A stretch of DNA of 64,000 nucleotides. Source: Nelumbo lutea (Eukaryota > Streptophyta > Magnoliopsida > Proteales > Nelumbonaceae). The notes beneath the pieces are model-generated. The model did no database searches. It was not told where the DNA came from and saw only the letters and a list, made by a program, of their open reading frames with translations. Below, one piece after another: positions 1 to 16,258 of this stretch. The position numbers and the translations under genes are program-made. Numbering within the stretch: the stretch's first letter is position 1; each line of letters begins with the position of its first letter. Location: NCBI GenBank assembly GCA_022828595.1, contig JAKGHH010000001.1, positions 72,908,401 through 72,972,400 of the forward strand. The letters are read 5' to 3'.

Positions 1-119
1 ACCAATGCAAATAAAATTGAACTACAACCAAATACAGTTTCAGGAAACCTTTTTGGATACAGTAAAGAGGCTAACCGGCCAAGGATTGCTATAGGCCAAC
101 TTTAGCTACATAATTAACT

Positions 120-365
120 GCCATGTTAGCAGTTTTGCATGAATAACACTGAGCAGTGAAATATTCTCCTGCCAAGGAGAGGTGGTAGTATAGTCCCTTG
201 GTCGAGGTGCAATTTCATAGCAAATTTTAATGCTTCTAAGAGAGCCTATGCTTCAGTTGTGTTATGTTGTGCTATAAAATCAAATCTTTATTCTAGTCTG
301 CATTTTCCCATTTGTAGAGAGGAATCCCAAAGGAAAATTTCATTGAAGTCTGTGGTGGATGCAAT
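120..365 (-). pseudogene. LINE RNase H remnant
   Basis: Reading the minus strand gives a short stretch (about 195-250) with the pattern NTTEA-stop-ALLEALKFAMK. This resembles the acidic-residue helix of the RNase H domain at the 3' end of plant L1-type LINEs. The flanking codons are degraded and hold stops. It is a dead fragment, and the assignment rests on one motif only. Confidence 0.33.
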
Positions 366-699
366 ACCGCGGGCCCAATCCATATTCAGTTTCTAGATCT
401 GACCTTATGTATCTAAAGGCCTTTTTCCCACTCTTATAGATTCTTTCTTCTTTTTCTTTTTCTAGAAGTAGGTGAGTGGGCAACATAGTGTAGAGGTTGA
501 AAATCTAAGGGTTCCAGATTTTCTATACTCCCTTTTGGTGTAGGCTGCCGTGCACTTTCAATTACATTGGAACATGTCGTCTATACATACGTTTGAGTTG
601 ACATGTATGAAGATTTTAAACAGCAAGCTCCGTCTGTTAATTCTTCCCTTCAAAATATTTTTGATGAAGGGTAATTTGGTCTATTTAATGACGTTATGA
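366..699. other. Stretch with no gene seen
   Basis: AT-rich sequence between the LINE remnant and an LTR-like piece. No open frame, RNA gene or clear repeat is recognised. Confidence 0.4.
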
Positions 700-1290
700 T
701 ACATGGAGCAACATAATAATTTGGCGACACTTCAGCATTTTTGGACACCTTATAAGTCTTAGTCACCTCGGGCCACTCAATCAAGACCGGGGGTCGAGCA
801 GCTTGCCACACTCACTGACTTGTCGAGGTGCCACGTAGCCTCATTCTAGAAGCAAGCCAGCTGTTTCTAATCTCCTTGGAATCACGGCACATGCCAATAG
901 ATTTTATCTCAACCCCGTTTGAATCGGATGAACCTGAATAAGCATTATCAGCTTACTCAGAGTCCATCCTCGAGTACGGAATTGACTCCGGGTTAGACGG
1001 GCCGGTGATCTTGGACACATCGTAAGGCCCATGACAACTTTCCTATATAAAGGCTTCGCCTCCAACCTCACAAGGTATGCACGATTCAACTCTCACATGC
1101 TATCATTCTAAAGCTATCAACTCTCTCTTAACCTCCTTCGCTAGTTTAAGCATCAGAGTGACCACACTAGATAAAGCACCCTAGATCACTCTGATCTTCT
1201 TGCCTTGTAGTTTGACTCAGTCACATAGCTAGTCCGACGTCCAAGCTGCCTTCCAGCAGAGAGCAATCAGATTGTGCATCATCAATTTTC
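700..1290 (+). mobile_element. LTR-like fragment (probable solo or partial LTR)
   Basis: A GC-richer block with a TATA box (CCTATATAAAGGC, 1042-1054), followed by a pyrimidine-rich leader and a likely end near 1290 (gcatcatca). This is the layout of U3, R and U5 in a plant Ty3/gypsy LTR in plus orientation. No coding part and no target duplication were found, so the edges are guesses. It could also be an unrelated promoter. Confidence 0.35.
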
Positions 1291-2177
1291 AAGTGAAAAA
1301 AAAAGAAAAAATAATAGATTGAATGATGCCAAAGAAGTCACGTACCCGTCTTTGTTATAGCTTTCTTTGCTCTCTTAAGAAGTCACTTCATAAGTCTAAT
1401 CTCATTTTCTTATTCTGACATCTAAGCATGCCCAACCCAACTTGATGGTTGGGAAATTGCTGAACTGAAACCTACTAAAAATAGTAGAAACCCGACCAAT
1501 TCAGGTTGAGTTGGGTCGGCTTGGTCAGTTTCACAAGTTTGATGAACAATCCTATCTAAAATTAATTATTGCTATTTTTGTATTATAAAAAATTATTAAA
1601 AATAGTATATAAAAATATAACTAATTATTAATTATTTGAAAAATTAAAATATAAAACAATTGTCTAGTTTTATGTATTACTATTTAACTTTCGCTTAACA
1701 AAACCCATACATCACATCACACGGGTCCCACTAGTACAAGATAAAAATGATTGCAAACTAAAGAGCTAAAAAATGATTGCAGCAAATTCTATCCCTTTCT
1801 TCTTAACAAGGAGCAAAAGCAACCATTAACAACTAATTTTTCTAGAACCCTAGCGCAGGGGTGAATGCTATTAACAACCGATGTATTTCTTCCTCAGCCG
1901 GGTGGAAACCACGTGAAACCTTACACAGATTTTCCCTCTATATTTTAAAAATTATTAATAATGAAATGATGTCAAAAAGAAGGAAAAGATAAGAAGAAAT
2001 AAAGAATTCAGATTCAAAACTGAAAGAGATTCATTCATCACCATTTTTCAACCAAGAGAGAGAGAGTCAGAGATAAAAAGAGAGAAACAGACAAAGACAA
2101 AGACAATCAGAGCTCAGCTTGATCATTCTCATAACCATTTGACAACCTCGGAAAATTCCAAAATCCCAACTTGTTAG
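1291..2177. other. Gene-free AT-rich stretch
   Basis: No gene seen. Around 1430-1530 there is a run of CCCAACCCAAC / TTGGGTCGG words. The same composition recurs at 17.7, 42.8 and 45.8-46.2 kb and is typical of decayed plant MITEs, but no terminal repeats could be set here. A purine-rich GAGAGA tract lies at 2055-2100. Confidence 0.4.
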
Positions 2178-2569
2178 TAGGGGTGTCAATTAGACTGGAT
2201 TTGGTCTAATTCGATCTAATCCAATGTGAGTCCATTACAAATTGACCTGGTCCAATCCAGTCCAATGAATATTTTGGACCATTTTGGATCGGTCTAGAGA
2301 CTGTTCAATCTGTTCAAATTCCTGTTAAATTAGATTGGTTGCAATTCAAATCTGGTTCATTGATACTTATGTTCTTATCTTTTATTAATGGACTAGATAT
2401 TGGCTCAATCCAATATAAATTCATTATGACCAGATAAGGTCCAATCCAATATGTCATATTGGTCTGTCCAATCCATCCAAATTTAATGTCTTATTGGTCT
2501 ATCCAATCCATCTAAATTGATTTTGATTTGGGCGGAGTCCAATCCAAAATCGGTCCATTCACACCCTTA
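2178..2569. mobile_element. hAT-type MITE
   Basis: The element opens with TAGGGGTGTCAAT and closes with ATTCACACCCTTA, which are imperfect inverted ends of a kind common in plant hAT elements. It is flanked by an 8-bp target duplication matching at 7 of 8 positions (CTTGTTAG at 2170-2177, CCTGTTAG at 2570-2577). The 392-bp body is built of TCCAATCCAA words and has no open frame, so the element is non-autonomous. Confidence 0.72.
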
Positions 2570-2577
2570 CCTGTTAG

Positions 2578-5280
2578 GTAATTTATTTTGAAAATAAAAA
2601 GGGAGAAATTTGTTTCCTCTTATTGACAGGGAAAGTGTACATAATTATATTGCAGAGACAAAGAGAAGGAAAAGTGTAAAGGAAAATAATTAAGTGAGAG
2701 AATAAAAAACAACCGGAGCGGAAAACTCATCAGTTTGTATTGTATTCATTTGTAACTATATAGTACAGTTGTAAAGCAATTATTTAGGTGTAGATACGTG
2801 TTGTGGTTGTTGGTCCAATGAAAGTAGAGAAATAGGCTTGGACTGATGATGTGTCAAGGGTAGGTGTATGGTGGGCCTAAGCCAAATGGTGGTATTTCAT
2901 TAGATGTAGAGGGACTTAAGGTTTGAAATGGCCTTTGGGATTCATTGAACTAAGATGGCATGGTGTGCCACATAATATGCAACACTTTGAACGGTATTGG
3001 ATTTTGTGCTTATTGTGTGGGCGTAGCCATGAGTAGCAAGCAAGCAATACCAAAAGCCCGTAAGAAAGTGTAATCGGGTAATTCATAGTGAAGATGAGAT
3101 CCCTTAGAAGTCGATTAAGGAAATACACTGTAGTTGCTGAACTAATCACATATTTGGATGTTCCAATCTACGGTGCGCTCTCCAACATATGCAAGTGCAG
3201 GTTGTAAGGCCCTGTATATATATATATACTCAAGCCGCGAAATAGGGGAATTCCAGCCTTCCGCTCCTTTACAAGAAAACAATCATGAAAGAATTCCATG
3301 GAGACATTATTGTCTCGAGTTAGTTGGTGAATAGATAACAATTTCTTTTTTAATTGTTGGAACATGTAATATATCATTCATCTGTAAAATACAAATACAG
3401 GAGTATTATCAACAAGAAAAAATGTAGAGGATGCAATATGAGAAATTGGCAAACTTGTGCCATTCACCATTAGTAATTTGTTATGGCCCGGTGTATTTAC
3501 AATGAAGAGACAAGTAATTACACAGGTCTGCTGTCAAAATGATTGAACGCGCCAGAATTGGGTGTCAATTAGTCACATTAGCAATCATAGAACCTGTAAA
3601 GGAGTGATTGAAACGTTAATTGTGGGCACTGAATGGCTTTGTTATTAGCCTGTGAACATAACTTACAGAAAATTCGAGGTTGAAAATGTGAGTTCTACTT
3701 GTTGTTGGAATGAGTGGTTCCTCTACATGCTTCGGGTCTTTTCGATTGATTTTGGAAAGTTTTAAATAGAGTTTTTCATGTCTTTCTCATTTTATTTTCG
3801 TGCAAGAAGACACACAAAGTAGCCAAGTTAGTTTTGGATTACTCTTTTTTTTTTTCAAAAATTTAAAACTGTCAAAGCTACCAGAAGATCTTTCAAACGG
3901 TCCCTAAGTACTTCTATTCGAAGATCCACCTCTGTGAACAAATTTATAATTGCCTTTGTTCTAATGGAAACCTCTTCCTTATGAAGAGTCCCGTTTAATT
4001 GCAGCATTGGCAGCAGGGGCTTGCAATTCTGAAGAAAGAGAAATTTCTGTGAGACGAATTTCCCGGCTTAATACTAAGCCATGAAAATCCTCAACCAGTT
4101 CAGTTTTGATATTTATAGATATAACAAAAGTATTGTATTCAGATGCTAAACCACTTAGGGCAGCAAGAACAACAAGTTCTTGATGAGAGTTGAGACTTGT
4201 ATTTTCCTCTTGGCTTTGTAACTTTCGTTCACTTGGTGAATTTACTTTTCTGTTAATTGCGACTTTGCACTCTTAGAACTTAATTGTATATTCTAAAATT
4301 CACACCATTTGTGTAATTCTTTAAATTCACTACTTTGGCTCTCCGTTTCTTTACAAATTTCTCACTTAGCTGGGTGAGCAAATGTTTCCTAGTTAGGTAA
4401 CATTTACCCCGATAAATTCATTTACCCATGTTCTTTTGATTCTCATTCAATTAATATAATTTCTTTTTATCCATAAAAAAGTTAATATAAATAAATTTTA
4501 TTAAGATAAATGAAACTCCCTTTACCACGAAGCCCATTCCTTAATGCACAAAGAATCTTATAAAATTACTTAATAGAAAAGATATACCCATTCACCAATT
4601 TTTCCCTGTAAACGGCCTAAAGGGATCCATGCATAACCCCATTCGCACTTGCATTGAGATTTGGACACGTTTCAATGGTAGACTTATAGGTGCACCCATA
4701 GGCCCGTACACCTGTGGTATAAAGAACTCCCTGTACACCGGACCAGCCTGTTGGAGGTCTAGACCAGCAAACTGTGTTTTACTGTATATTGTTTGAGATG
4801 ACAAGAACAAAACCTAGCTTTTTCTGCAAAACCTAAAGAAATTCAGGTCATGATCACATGGAAAAATTTCAAGCCTTTTATTCTTTTTTTTTTCAACTTT
4901 CAAGTTAAATTTACAGGTGAGGAAGTAGTGATGAACATGAAGTCGTAGAAAATTTGCCTTCACTTTGATTATCCGTCTATCTATATTCCTCCCCTCCGGT
5001 CCTACACTTGGGTAAATTAATAATAATGTATTTGACTTGCAACTTCATGGGCAGTCTCTCGTCATTCAACTCTGCTCACAAATTTTCTTTCTTAATATAT
5101 GAATGCGAGATCTTCACGGTGGATCCAATATGACAACACTCAAGCCTATGTCTTGTCAGAGGAGAAAGACTTAATAAAAGTGACTTCTGATTCACTTTTA
5201 TGCTGTTTGATCTGAGGTGTTTCGAATTAAGATTGTAGTTAGATGATCTTGTCAACTGGTGAAGCCAAGGTGGAAGGATA
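2578..5280. other. Gene-free stretch
   Basis: About 2.7 kb of AT-rich DNA with only short chance frames. A small (TA)n run lies near 3218-3230. Nothing else is recognised. Confidence 0.5.
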
Positions 5281-5438
5281 AAGTCGCGCATTAAGAATTG
5301 AAACAAGAAAATGGACAGAGGCCCGAGAAGTTGTTCCTCGGGTAGGTATTCCGTCCCTTAAGTCGCGCATTAAGAATTGAAACAATAAAGTGGACAGAGG
5401 CCGGAGAAGTTGTTCCACGGGTAGGTATTCCGTCCCTC
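5281..5438. repeat. 79-bp tandem duplication (two copies)
   Basis: The unit beginning AAGTCGCGCATTAAGAATTG at 5281 repeats at 5360 with a period of 79 bp and only a few differences. The copies run to about 5438 and border an LTR-like stretch. Confidence 0.9.
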
Positions 5439-5745
5439 AAGTTAGTCAAGAACGATGAATGGTCGGACCGAGTAATTGAGAGAAAAGTGTTGGTCCGAGC
5501 AGAAACAGAATAACAGTACGAATGCTAAAAAGTTAAAAGTCCCTTACCTTGAGTGGGGGGTTAATTACTTATAGTCGAGAATCCGTATCCTGATGAGGCT
5601 TTCAAAGTTGTTGGGATGAGCTTGTTTGCGGAGACCTTTAGGATAAGACCTAGTCTACGAGAGAGTTGTTCTCCTTATCCATATGGAGTTCTCTTTTCTT
5701 AGTCACACCTATCCGTATTATATGATGCCTACGTGGCTAAATAGA
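5439..5745 (-). mobile_element. Possible LTR-like fragment
   Basis: GC-richer sequence with words such as GGTCGGACCGAG and CCTACGTGGC, and a TATA-like GACTATAAGTAA on the minus strand near 5565-5577. It may be part of a reversed LTR that includes the adjacent 79-bp duplication. There is no PBS, coding part or TSD, so this is weak. Confidence 0.22.
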
Positions 5746-6377
5746 TAAAACGGCTGCGAAAGTAACGCGTGATACCCAGGGCCAAGCCAACCATAACCTA
5801 GACAATGTTCTTCTACAATTTTAATTAATTTCAAAGTGTGGGGTACAACTCCAAACTTGCAACGAATCAGCACCCAAGACGCTCTTAAATTTTTTAATGG
5901 TTTGATGAAAGTCGTCGGCAGCAGGCGAGAAACAGATCTAGCATTGTCGTCTGTCGACCCAAAAGATATATTCCGAAGCAAGCATAAGCAATTAAAGAGT
6001 GCAGATTCCAAGTTTAGACCCTTTCCTTTGCAGTTGTATGTCACACCAAATTCATAGTCTCTTTTAATTAGATCACAAATTAAGCTCAAACCTTGAATCC
6101 AACCAACACGCCACCAGTCAGTCTACCGTTCAATTCGTTCCTTTGCAAATTTCGATCGACTAACGAATTACAAATCTCGTAAGTTGAAACATAGAAACGT
6201 CATGTGAACATACATCAAATGAAATGATGATAACCACAATTAAACACAGAGATGCATGAGTAGTACAATTAATACGGAACCACCAGAACAAACAGTGACG
6301 ACGCATAGACGATCGATAGATCCCTAGTCAGCCCCTCTCTGTCTCAGCAAGTCTCGACCTGCAGGCTCTTAAGCTAA

Positions 6378-9897
<3,520 letters not shown>

Positions 9898-10550
9898 GTT
9901 ATGTTTGTTTAGTTCAATTTTCATTTTTAACGAGTAAAAATATGCAGAATGAGAAAATATTGTTATGAATCAAATATTTTTTTTTTAAATGAATTCTTTT
10001 TAAATTGACAAGTGTCCTATGTTGTTTCTTTTCATTCTTCAAAAATATTGTGTCGGGTATTCATAAACCACTAGCCTAAGTCTGCAACTGTCAATATTTA
10101 CCAGTTAGCATAGATGTTTTGTCAAAGTACTTTCGTAAAAGTGTTTTATAAAGTACTTTCATAAAAACTCTTTTATAAAAGTGTTTTTATAAAAGTAATT
10201 CTATAAAAGTGTTTTTATAAAAGAACTTTCATAAAAGTACTTCTATAAAAGAACTTTCGTAAAAGTGCATTCGTAAAAATACTTCCATAAAAATAAACAT
10301 CTATGACAACAATTTTGTAGTCAGAGTTTCTTCAAATAATGAAAATGAGCAAGATGGGGCATAATTATTTTTCATGCTACATGTTACTCAATTTTTGTCC
10401 TATAGGGCTGATTTTTCATTCTAAAAAGAATTTGACCCATGGAAAGAATTTTATAACAAAACACTATAATGTCATTCATTGTTGTCTAATCTTGTTTAGA
10501 ATGAGCAAGAATTAAAAGAATGAGACCTAGAGTAATAAACCAAACATGAC
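9898..10550. mobile_element. Tourist-like MITE carrying an inner insertion
   Basis: The ends GGTTATGTTTGTTTAG and, inverted, the terminal AATAAACCAAACATGAC match over most of 16 bases. The style GG..TGTTTGG fits PIF/Harbinger (Tourist) MITEs. The flanks (CTA, TTT) are not a clean 3-bp duplication. The 650-bp body has no ORF and contains the separate repeat structure at 10109-10305. Confidence 0.48.
10109..10305. repeat. Inverted-repeat element filled with ~17-bp tandem units
   Basis: Perfect 11-bp inverted ends (CATAGATGTTT at 10109-10119 and its complement at 10295-10305) enclose about ten variants of a 15-18-bp unit of the form AAAGTACTTTCATAAA. The unit is itself partly palindromic (AAAGTACTTT). 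It lies inside the larger MITE. The class is unknown. Confidence 0.7.
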
Positions 10551-13500
10551 TTTAGTTGCTGAGCTAAGAAGATGTGATGGATCATAGAGATGAGTTGTTA
10601 TATGGGCCAGGTAGTCCACTTGAATAAAAAAACAGACCCATGACCACAAAGGATACATTATTATAAAAGAGGTTTCTGTCTACGTGTTGTAATATTGAGT
10701 TTTCTTCCAAAGAATCGCCATCGTCCACTAAACGAGATAAGCTTTTGTCTTAACTACAATTTAATACTATGCAACGCACCAGACAGAACTTATTCTTTTG
10801 AGTGATCTTGTCACTATAAAGAGGAGGAAATGATGCTTATATCCATGAATGTCGAATATAATTGATGTCCACTCTCTCTAAGTTGCTCACCAAAAGCTTA
10901 TCCTTGATCTAGCTCTCGTATATTAGCAATAGTATATTTATTATTGTTTATGAACAACTTAATTAATTGCCCATATCATGCATATATAAGCTTAGCTTAT
11001 TAGATGCTGGTTGGCTTTCAACTAAATTCCAGAAAAAGGAAAAGATCAAAGAAAAAGAGTAGGATGTGTAGTGTCCAATTATTAGAAAAAATATTGTGGT
11101 TAATTGGGTGTTGATGAGATGAAGATCAAGATGCATGATAACAGAAGATGGAGACAAGAGAGAGATTGGTCTTACAGTACAAATTAAAGAGAGAGATATC
11201 ATGCATGCATACAGTGCATCTGCTTGGTAAAGTTCAAATGTATATGTAAAGATTTCAGCGTGAAGAAGAGATGGATGCATCACGGCATGCAAGTTGGGGC
11301 AGATTTGTACAAACAGTTACGGTAGCGGGTTGCTTGAAAACCAATTCCAATTGGCGCTCACGTGGATACATAAGAAAACTAACGGCTAATAAGGCTAGAT
11401 TAAAGTACCAAACCATTTAATTCCAGCTGCTTATTGGTTGGTGGACTGTTAACGTCTTTAATTTGTTATCTCTGTATCAAATCGGCGCCAAATTATTGCA
11501 ATTTAGTTGTGTGGTCTTATCGTCAGACCTGACCACACAATGACGCAGTCTGACTATCAACTATTTTATGAATATAGTTTTATTGAGTTTGGGAATGGAA
11601 TCTGCTCGTCACAGAAGGACGCCTCAAATGCACATGCATTGGTAACATCTATCGTCAATAACAATTTATAAGTACCGAAAATATTCTCAATGCATATACG
11701 TGTAAGGCGCCTTGTGTGAGGAACAGATCCGGTACGTACATGCATTCTACAACAAATTAACAATGACGCGCGGTATGTTTCTCCGTCGGCAGCTGCCCTG
11801 CCCTCCCTAATCTCCGGTCGCTCATTAAGGCAGTTAATTAGAGTCTTTTCGTTTCGTCTTCAATTCTTATATTTAAAAAAAATTAATTTTATGAGAAAAA
11901 CAGTTGTTTTTTTTCTCTTATTTCTTATATCTTGAAATGCAATTATGTAATTTTTTTTTAATGATATCTCAAAAAGACAAATAAAAACTCTTATAGATGG
12001 GTCAAAATGGATATTTAATTATTTTCAGAATTTATAACAATATTTTGCATTTAGAATTCAAATGAGAGAAAAGTTTTCCAATAACAATATAGTTCTTAAT
12101 GTAATTATTGCACTTTCAGATGTTAAATTTTAAAACAAAGATTTCATCACTATTACAGAAATACCAAACATGTGTTTTGAACCATGAACATTTATTGACT
12201 AAACGTTTTGTACTTGATTTATTTGAAAAACCAAAAAAAACAATGATGAACCCATTTATTAATACTTACGTGCATGCCATTAAACACCACATCAACAAAA
12301 TATTGAATAAATGTCTATCTATTGGAGAATTGCTCAAATGAAACTTTTCCCAATAATAAGTGCGCATATAAATTTACAAATCTTTATGCATACAAATTTA
12401 CATAATAGGAGAAATATTGAAATAACACCTATATGATAGCATTTATTCAATAAACGCGCATAGTTCTAAACACATGCCAAGAAACAAGGGAAAAATCAGA
12501 ATAACTACGTACGTACGTAGTAATAATGATAGAAACTAGAGTTGGATTGATTATTGCATGCATTACAAGGTTTGATCTAGCTAATAGGGCCCTGAATCAT
12601 ATGAGAACATTTCAATAATTTAATTTGGGTGAGCGATCGATCGGGTGATCAATCATTACCGTCCAGCAAGCATGCACATCCGATTATTGGACGGTTTGTT
12701 ATTGTGGCAACTCAAGAGAATGTTGTAGTGTTAATTGCCAATTAAGATTGCGTTTTATCAACTAGGCATTCTGCATTTCCCATTTCATCCCTCCCGGCCC
12801 TATCCTATGGCTGAGATTGAAAGAGCTGTCCAGCAGAACTGTTTTATAATGATAACATGCATGCCTCGAAAGACTTCCATTCATTCATTTGTGATCAACT
12901 GGGCTGCAACTTGAGTTTGGGTTAGCTTGATAAATTTGAGGTCAAATATTAATATCCTAATCCAACCCTATGTGTTAAACCTCAATCATCCTCACACTAT
13001 CCTAACTCCAACAGGAAATTGGGGTCCTATAATTGACCTTATTTTCCACCAATCTTATAACCCAATTCTATTTTTCCATTTGCTGGTTCTGTTTGAGTTG
13101 GGATTGATCCATTCTAAGTTGCATTAATATCACTCCATCATCCAAGTTTCCTTTCATCTTACCTCGTATGCATTTACATATGAAATTGAACTTAGTTTTT
13201 GGTGAATTGAAGGGGGCTGCTGGATTAGTTAGGAATCAGTTTGTGTTGTCTATGCTTTAAAAACTAATCTAGAGGTTGAATCATTTTTGCCTCTGTGGTC
13301 ATAGATCACAGGTTTGACCATTCAGGTCAATCGGGTCAAACCATGTCATATATAATTATTTTTATAAATATTATTTTATATTTTAAATTAAGTTTTTAAT
13401 TTTTTATTTATAAAATATTAAAAATTATAATTTTTTTTTATAAAAATAAAATGACCTTGGGGGATATAGATTTCAAAAAATTATCCAAAAAAGAAAAAAA

Positions 13501-14025
13501 AACCCAATCAATTGCAAAGTGATAAGGTCCGAAAATTTGCACATATATTAAACATACAACTTGTGACTTGAAGACTGGGTCAAACAGTCAATGATTCAAC
13601 TGTATCAAATGACGAGTTTCATGCAAACCTGGAATCTTGACCATTGACTATTCAAACGGATCAACCGGTCAAATCACAGGTTCAAACACCGCCTTCACCC
13701 TCCCAATTCCCAAATTTGCATATCAAAAGAAAGGATAAGAAAGAGCTAACTTTGATATTGCGTTGAAAACAATTCCAACATGTGGCCGGATGCCCAAAAT
13801 AATTTATCCAAGTCATCCTCTTTCCTTGTGACATGTTACAGCCAAATGGTTATCATGTGAAATTATGATTGGGGCACGTGACTTCAATCAAAATATATGC
13901 ACTATTTTCATGCCATTCTATTGCCATGTGGCATGTTTGGACCTCCTATAGTTTTATCGATCTTATAAGTAAACCAACAATTAACCATCTTTTAGCCTTC
14001 TCATTCTCTTTATTTTATTTTTTCC
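10551..14025. other. Gene-free stretch
   Basis: AT-rich DNA with no supported gene. A short ACGTACGTACGTAG run lies near 12508-12521. At about 13270-13690 there are GGTCAAAC / TTTGACC words on both sides of an AT core, suggestive of an old MITE but without definable ends. Confidence 0.45.
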
Positions 14026-14028
14026 TTT

Positions 14029-14059
<31 letters not shown>

Positions 14060-14060
14060 G
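14026..14060. repeat. Poly-T / poly-G homopolymer pair
   Basis: A run of about 12 T leads directly into 22 consecutive G (14039-14060). Long G runs are rare in plant DNA and unstable. Confidence 0.9.
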
Positions 14061-14626
14061 CTATAGGCAACCAATCTTGGTGGTTGAGGCAGGTAAAGGC
14101 GACTCCGGATCTTCTAAGTTTACCCAATCAAAGAGTAAAGAGTAAACACATGTACACTACAATGATGTGTTCACCCCTGATTTAGTTTAATTGGTCTTGT
14201 TGTGTTTTTATCCCTATCATATGGTATTGCAGGCCAGTCTCACCTTATAAACAGTGAACATGCACTGAGGTCAATCTATATATAATATAGAATGAGATTT
14301 GATGTTCTTGTTGTGCTAATCCTTTGATTAAAATCAAAGAAAGTTGAAAGATATGGAGGGAGTTTATCTGATGAACTAGTGTCCCATGGTATTTTTATTC
14401 AATTTTCATAAAGGTATTCCATGTTAAAAATCGTGTATGCATTGTTTCTTGTTCTTGCTCTATTTATTTTCTCTTCCATCTTCCATGTCGTTAAAATTCA
14501 CCTTTCCACCTTGAAATCAAACAGGTCTTCTACACAGTAGGATTGTAGGAACCACCACCCATGACCCACCCAGTTCACCAGCTAGCTTGTTTATATTCAA
14601 GATGTTTTGGAGCAATTTTCCGAAGG

Positions 14627-14802
14627 TAGGGATAACAATTGGTCAGGTTAGACCCAATCTTAGTGGACTGATTTTGGGTCATCTTAAAGGGGGGTTTACG
14701 CACCATCATGATTGATGCAATGGTCGGGTTGTGTTCGGGTTGGAATCAGATCAGGTTGAACCGAACCGGAACTATTGAGTATTGACAGACAGCACATCCC
14801 TA
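14627..14802. mobile_element. Possible small hAT-like MITE
   Basis: It starts TAGGGATAACAATTGG and ends CACATCCCTA. The outer 6-7 bases are inverted copies, and the interior has GGTCGGGTTGTG / CCGAACCGGAAC words as in other plant hAT MITEs. The flanks share GAAGG, but the 8-bp duplication is poor (5 of 8). Confidence 0.38.
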
Positions 14803-15990
14803 TTGAAGGGCTTTAGATCTATAGGGTAATGGGCAAACGCATAAGTTGACACACGTAAAGTTACCGTGCACGTGGCTTGCATAATTTATGATAAACTTAG
14901 GAGAGGGACCACCTGCCTCTCCAGAGACAAAAAAAGCCCATTCATATTCATTACTGGCTTCAAGGCCAATATCGACTGTGACTGTGATGTGAGACCAATG
15001 GTCCATGGGCTAGCATGGAGTGGACTTGGATAAGCTAAGTGTTCAAAGCGGGGGTCTGCAAAGAGGACCACGACCATTGAAATATGATTCATTCAACGTA
15101 TGGATGATGGATAGGCAAAGCTTTTGAAAACCTCATCTCTATGTTCCACATGCATTGAACCTCTTCTAAATGTTGTCAGCTGTCCATAGGATCATTTTCA
15201 GGCCAAACAGGCATGTATATAGATAATAGATCTTAGGCTCGCTGTCGCAGATTAGCCTAATTTTTCTTCTAATTTCTAAATTCAATATCTTTTTACAATA
15301 AACTAATTTAATTGGATAGGTTTTTCCGGTTATTGCCATACGTTATATGTGCTGGGCCTCTGCCTAATATAACAAACATAGTTTAATCAATCATATTAAC
15401 GGCCTCTTCATAAGTTTTTATTTTGAATCTCTTTTAATGACATTTTTTTCCTTGAAAAAGTACATTTATTTGATATTTTGAAGTTTGAACACAAGATAAG
15501 TTGGGCTAAGTTGTAACTTATAATATGGAGGGGCTTTAATGTTCACCGTCCAAAACTAAGTGATACGTGGATGTATAATGGAAGTCCAATTATTTGGATG
15601 GGCAATATCATTCAATTGCGATGGCCCATTTGGTCCAACTATCAAAAACCACTCCAACTGGTGAATGGTGATATATCAACAATCAACAGGCTATATGCTA
15701 TTGCTATGCGAACATCTTGTTAATAAATTCCCATGCATGTGATGGATCCATTCTTCCGTTGTCGTCGACCAACGTGCTCTTTCTTAGCCACTTGCCCCTA
15801 CCCTCTCAGTCTCTCACCCCATTTCCAGGGTTGCTGAAAGACCCGATTTCTGCCCGCGGTGTGGGACGGCTTCAGCCTTGATGAAGCGGCTTTCACTGAG
15901 ACACTTTGAAGAAGTTAATAAAACCAGTTTTACTGAACGAAATTGTATTTGGGCTTTATGAGTATTTTTTACCGAACATAATTCTAGGCT
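14803..15990. other. Gene-free stretch
   Basis: No gene, RNA or complete repeat is recognised. Confidence 0.45.
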
Positions 15991-16258
15991 TTTCCAGTTC
16001 TCTGTGAAGGGTGCTTTAGGGATTGTAATTCGAGATCACCTTTGGCGCTATATAGTCGGTCCAGCTATGACCTTTTGACTGCTTTGAGTCAGGCTCTCTG
16101 TTAATCTTTCCCTTGTTGTCCGGCTCATTATTATGCATCCCCGTCTGGTAATCGAGTGGCTCATACACTCGCTCAATAGTCAAAATCGTTCAATAACCTG
16201 GACTGATATTCCTCACTTTGTAAGGTCGTTGATTGCAGTCCGGATCAGGTAGGTACAT
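15991..16258 (+). pseudogene. Decayed LINE RNase H fragment
   Basis: Broken plus-strand frames read GALGIVIRDH near 16005, then PSGNRVAHTLAQ-stop at about 16140-16185, then WTDIPHFVRSLI at 16199-16237. These three follow the order of the C-terminal RNase H domain of plant LINEs. Frameshifts and stops separate them and no poly-A tail remains. Confidence 0.55.

Noticed and set aside
5718..6089. 123-codon minus-strand frame and its plus-strand shadow
   Set aside because: No recognisable family; it starts in a repeat-like stretch and has no promoter.
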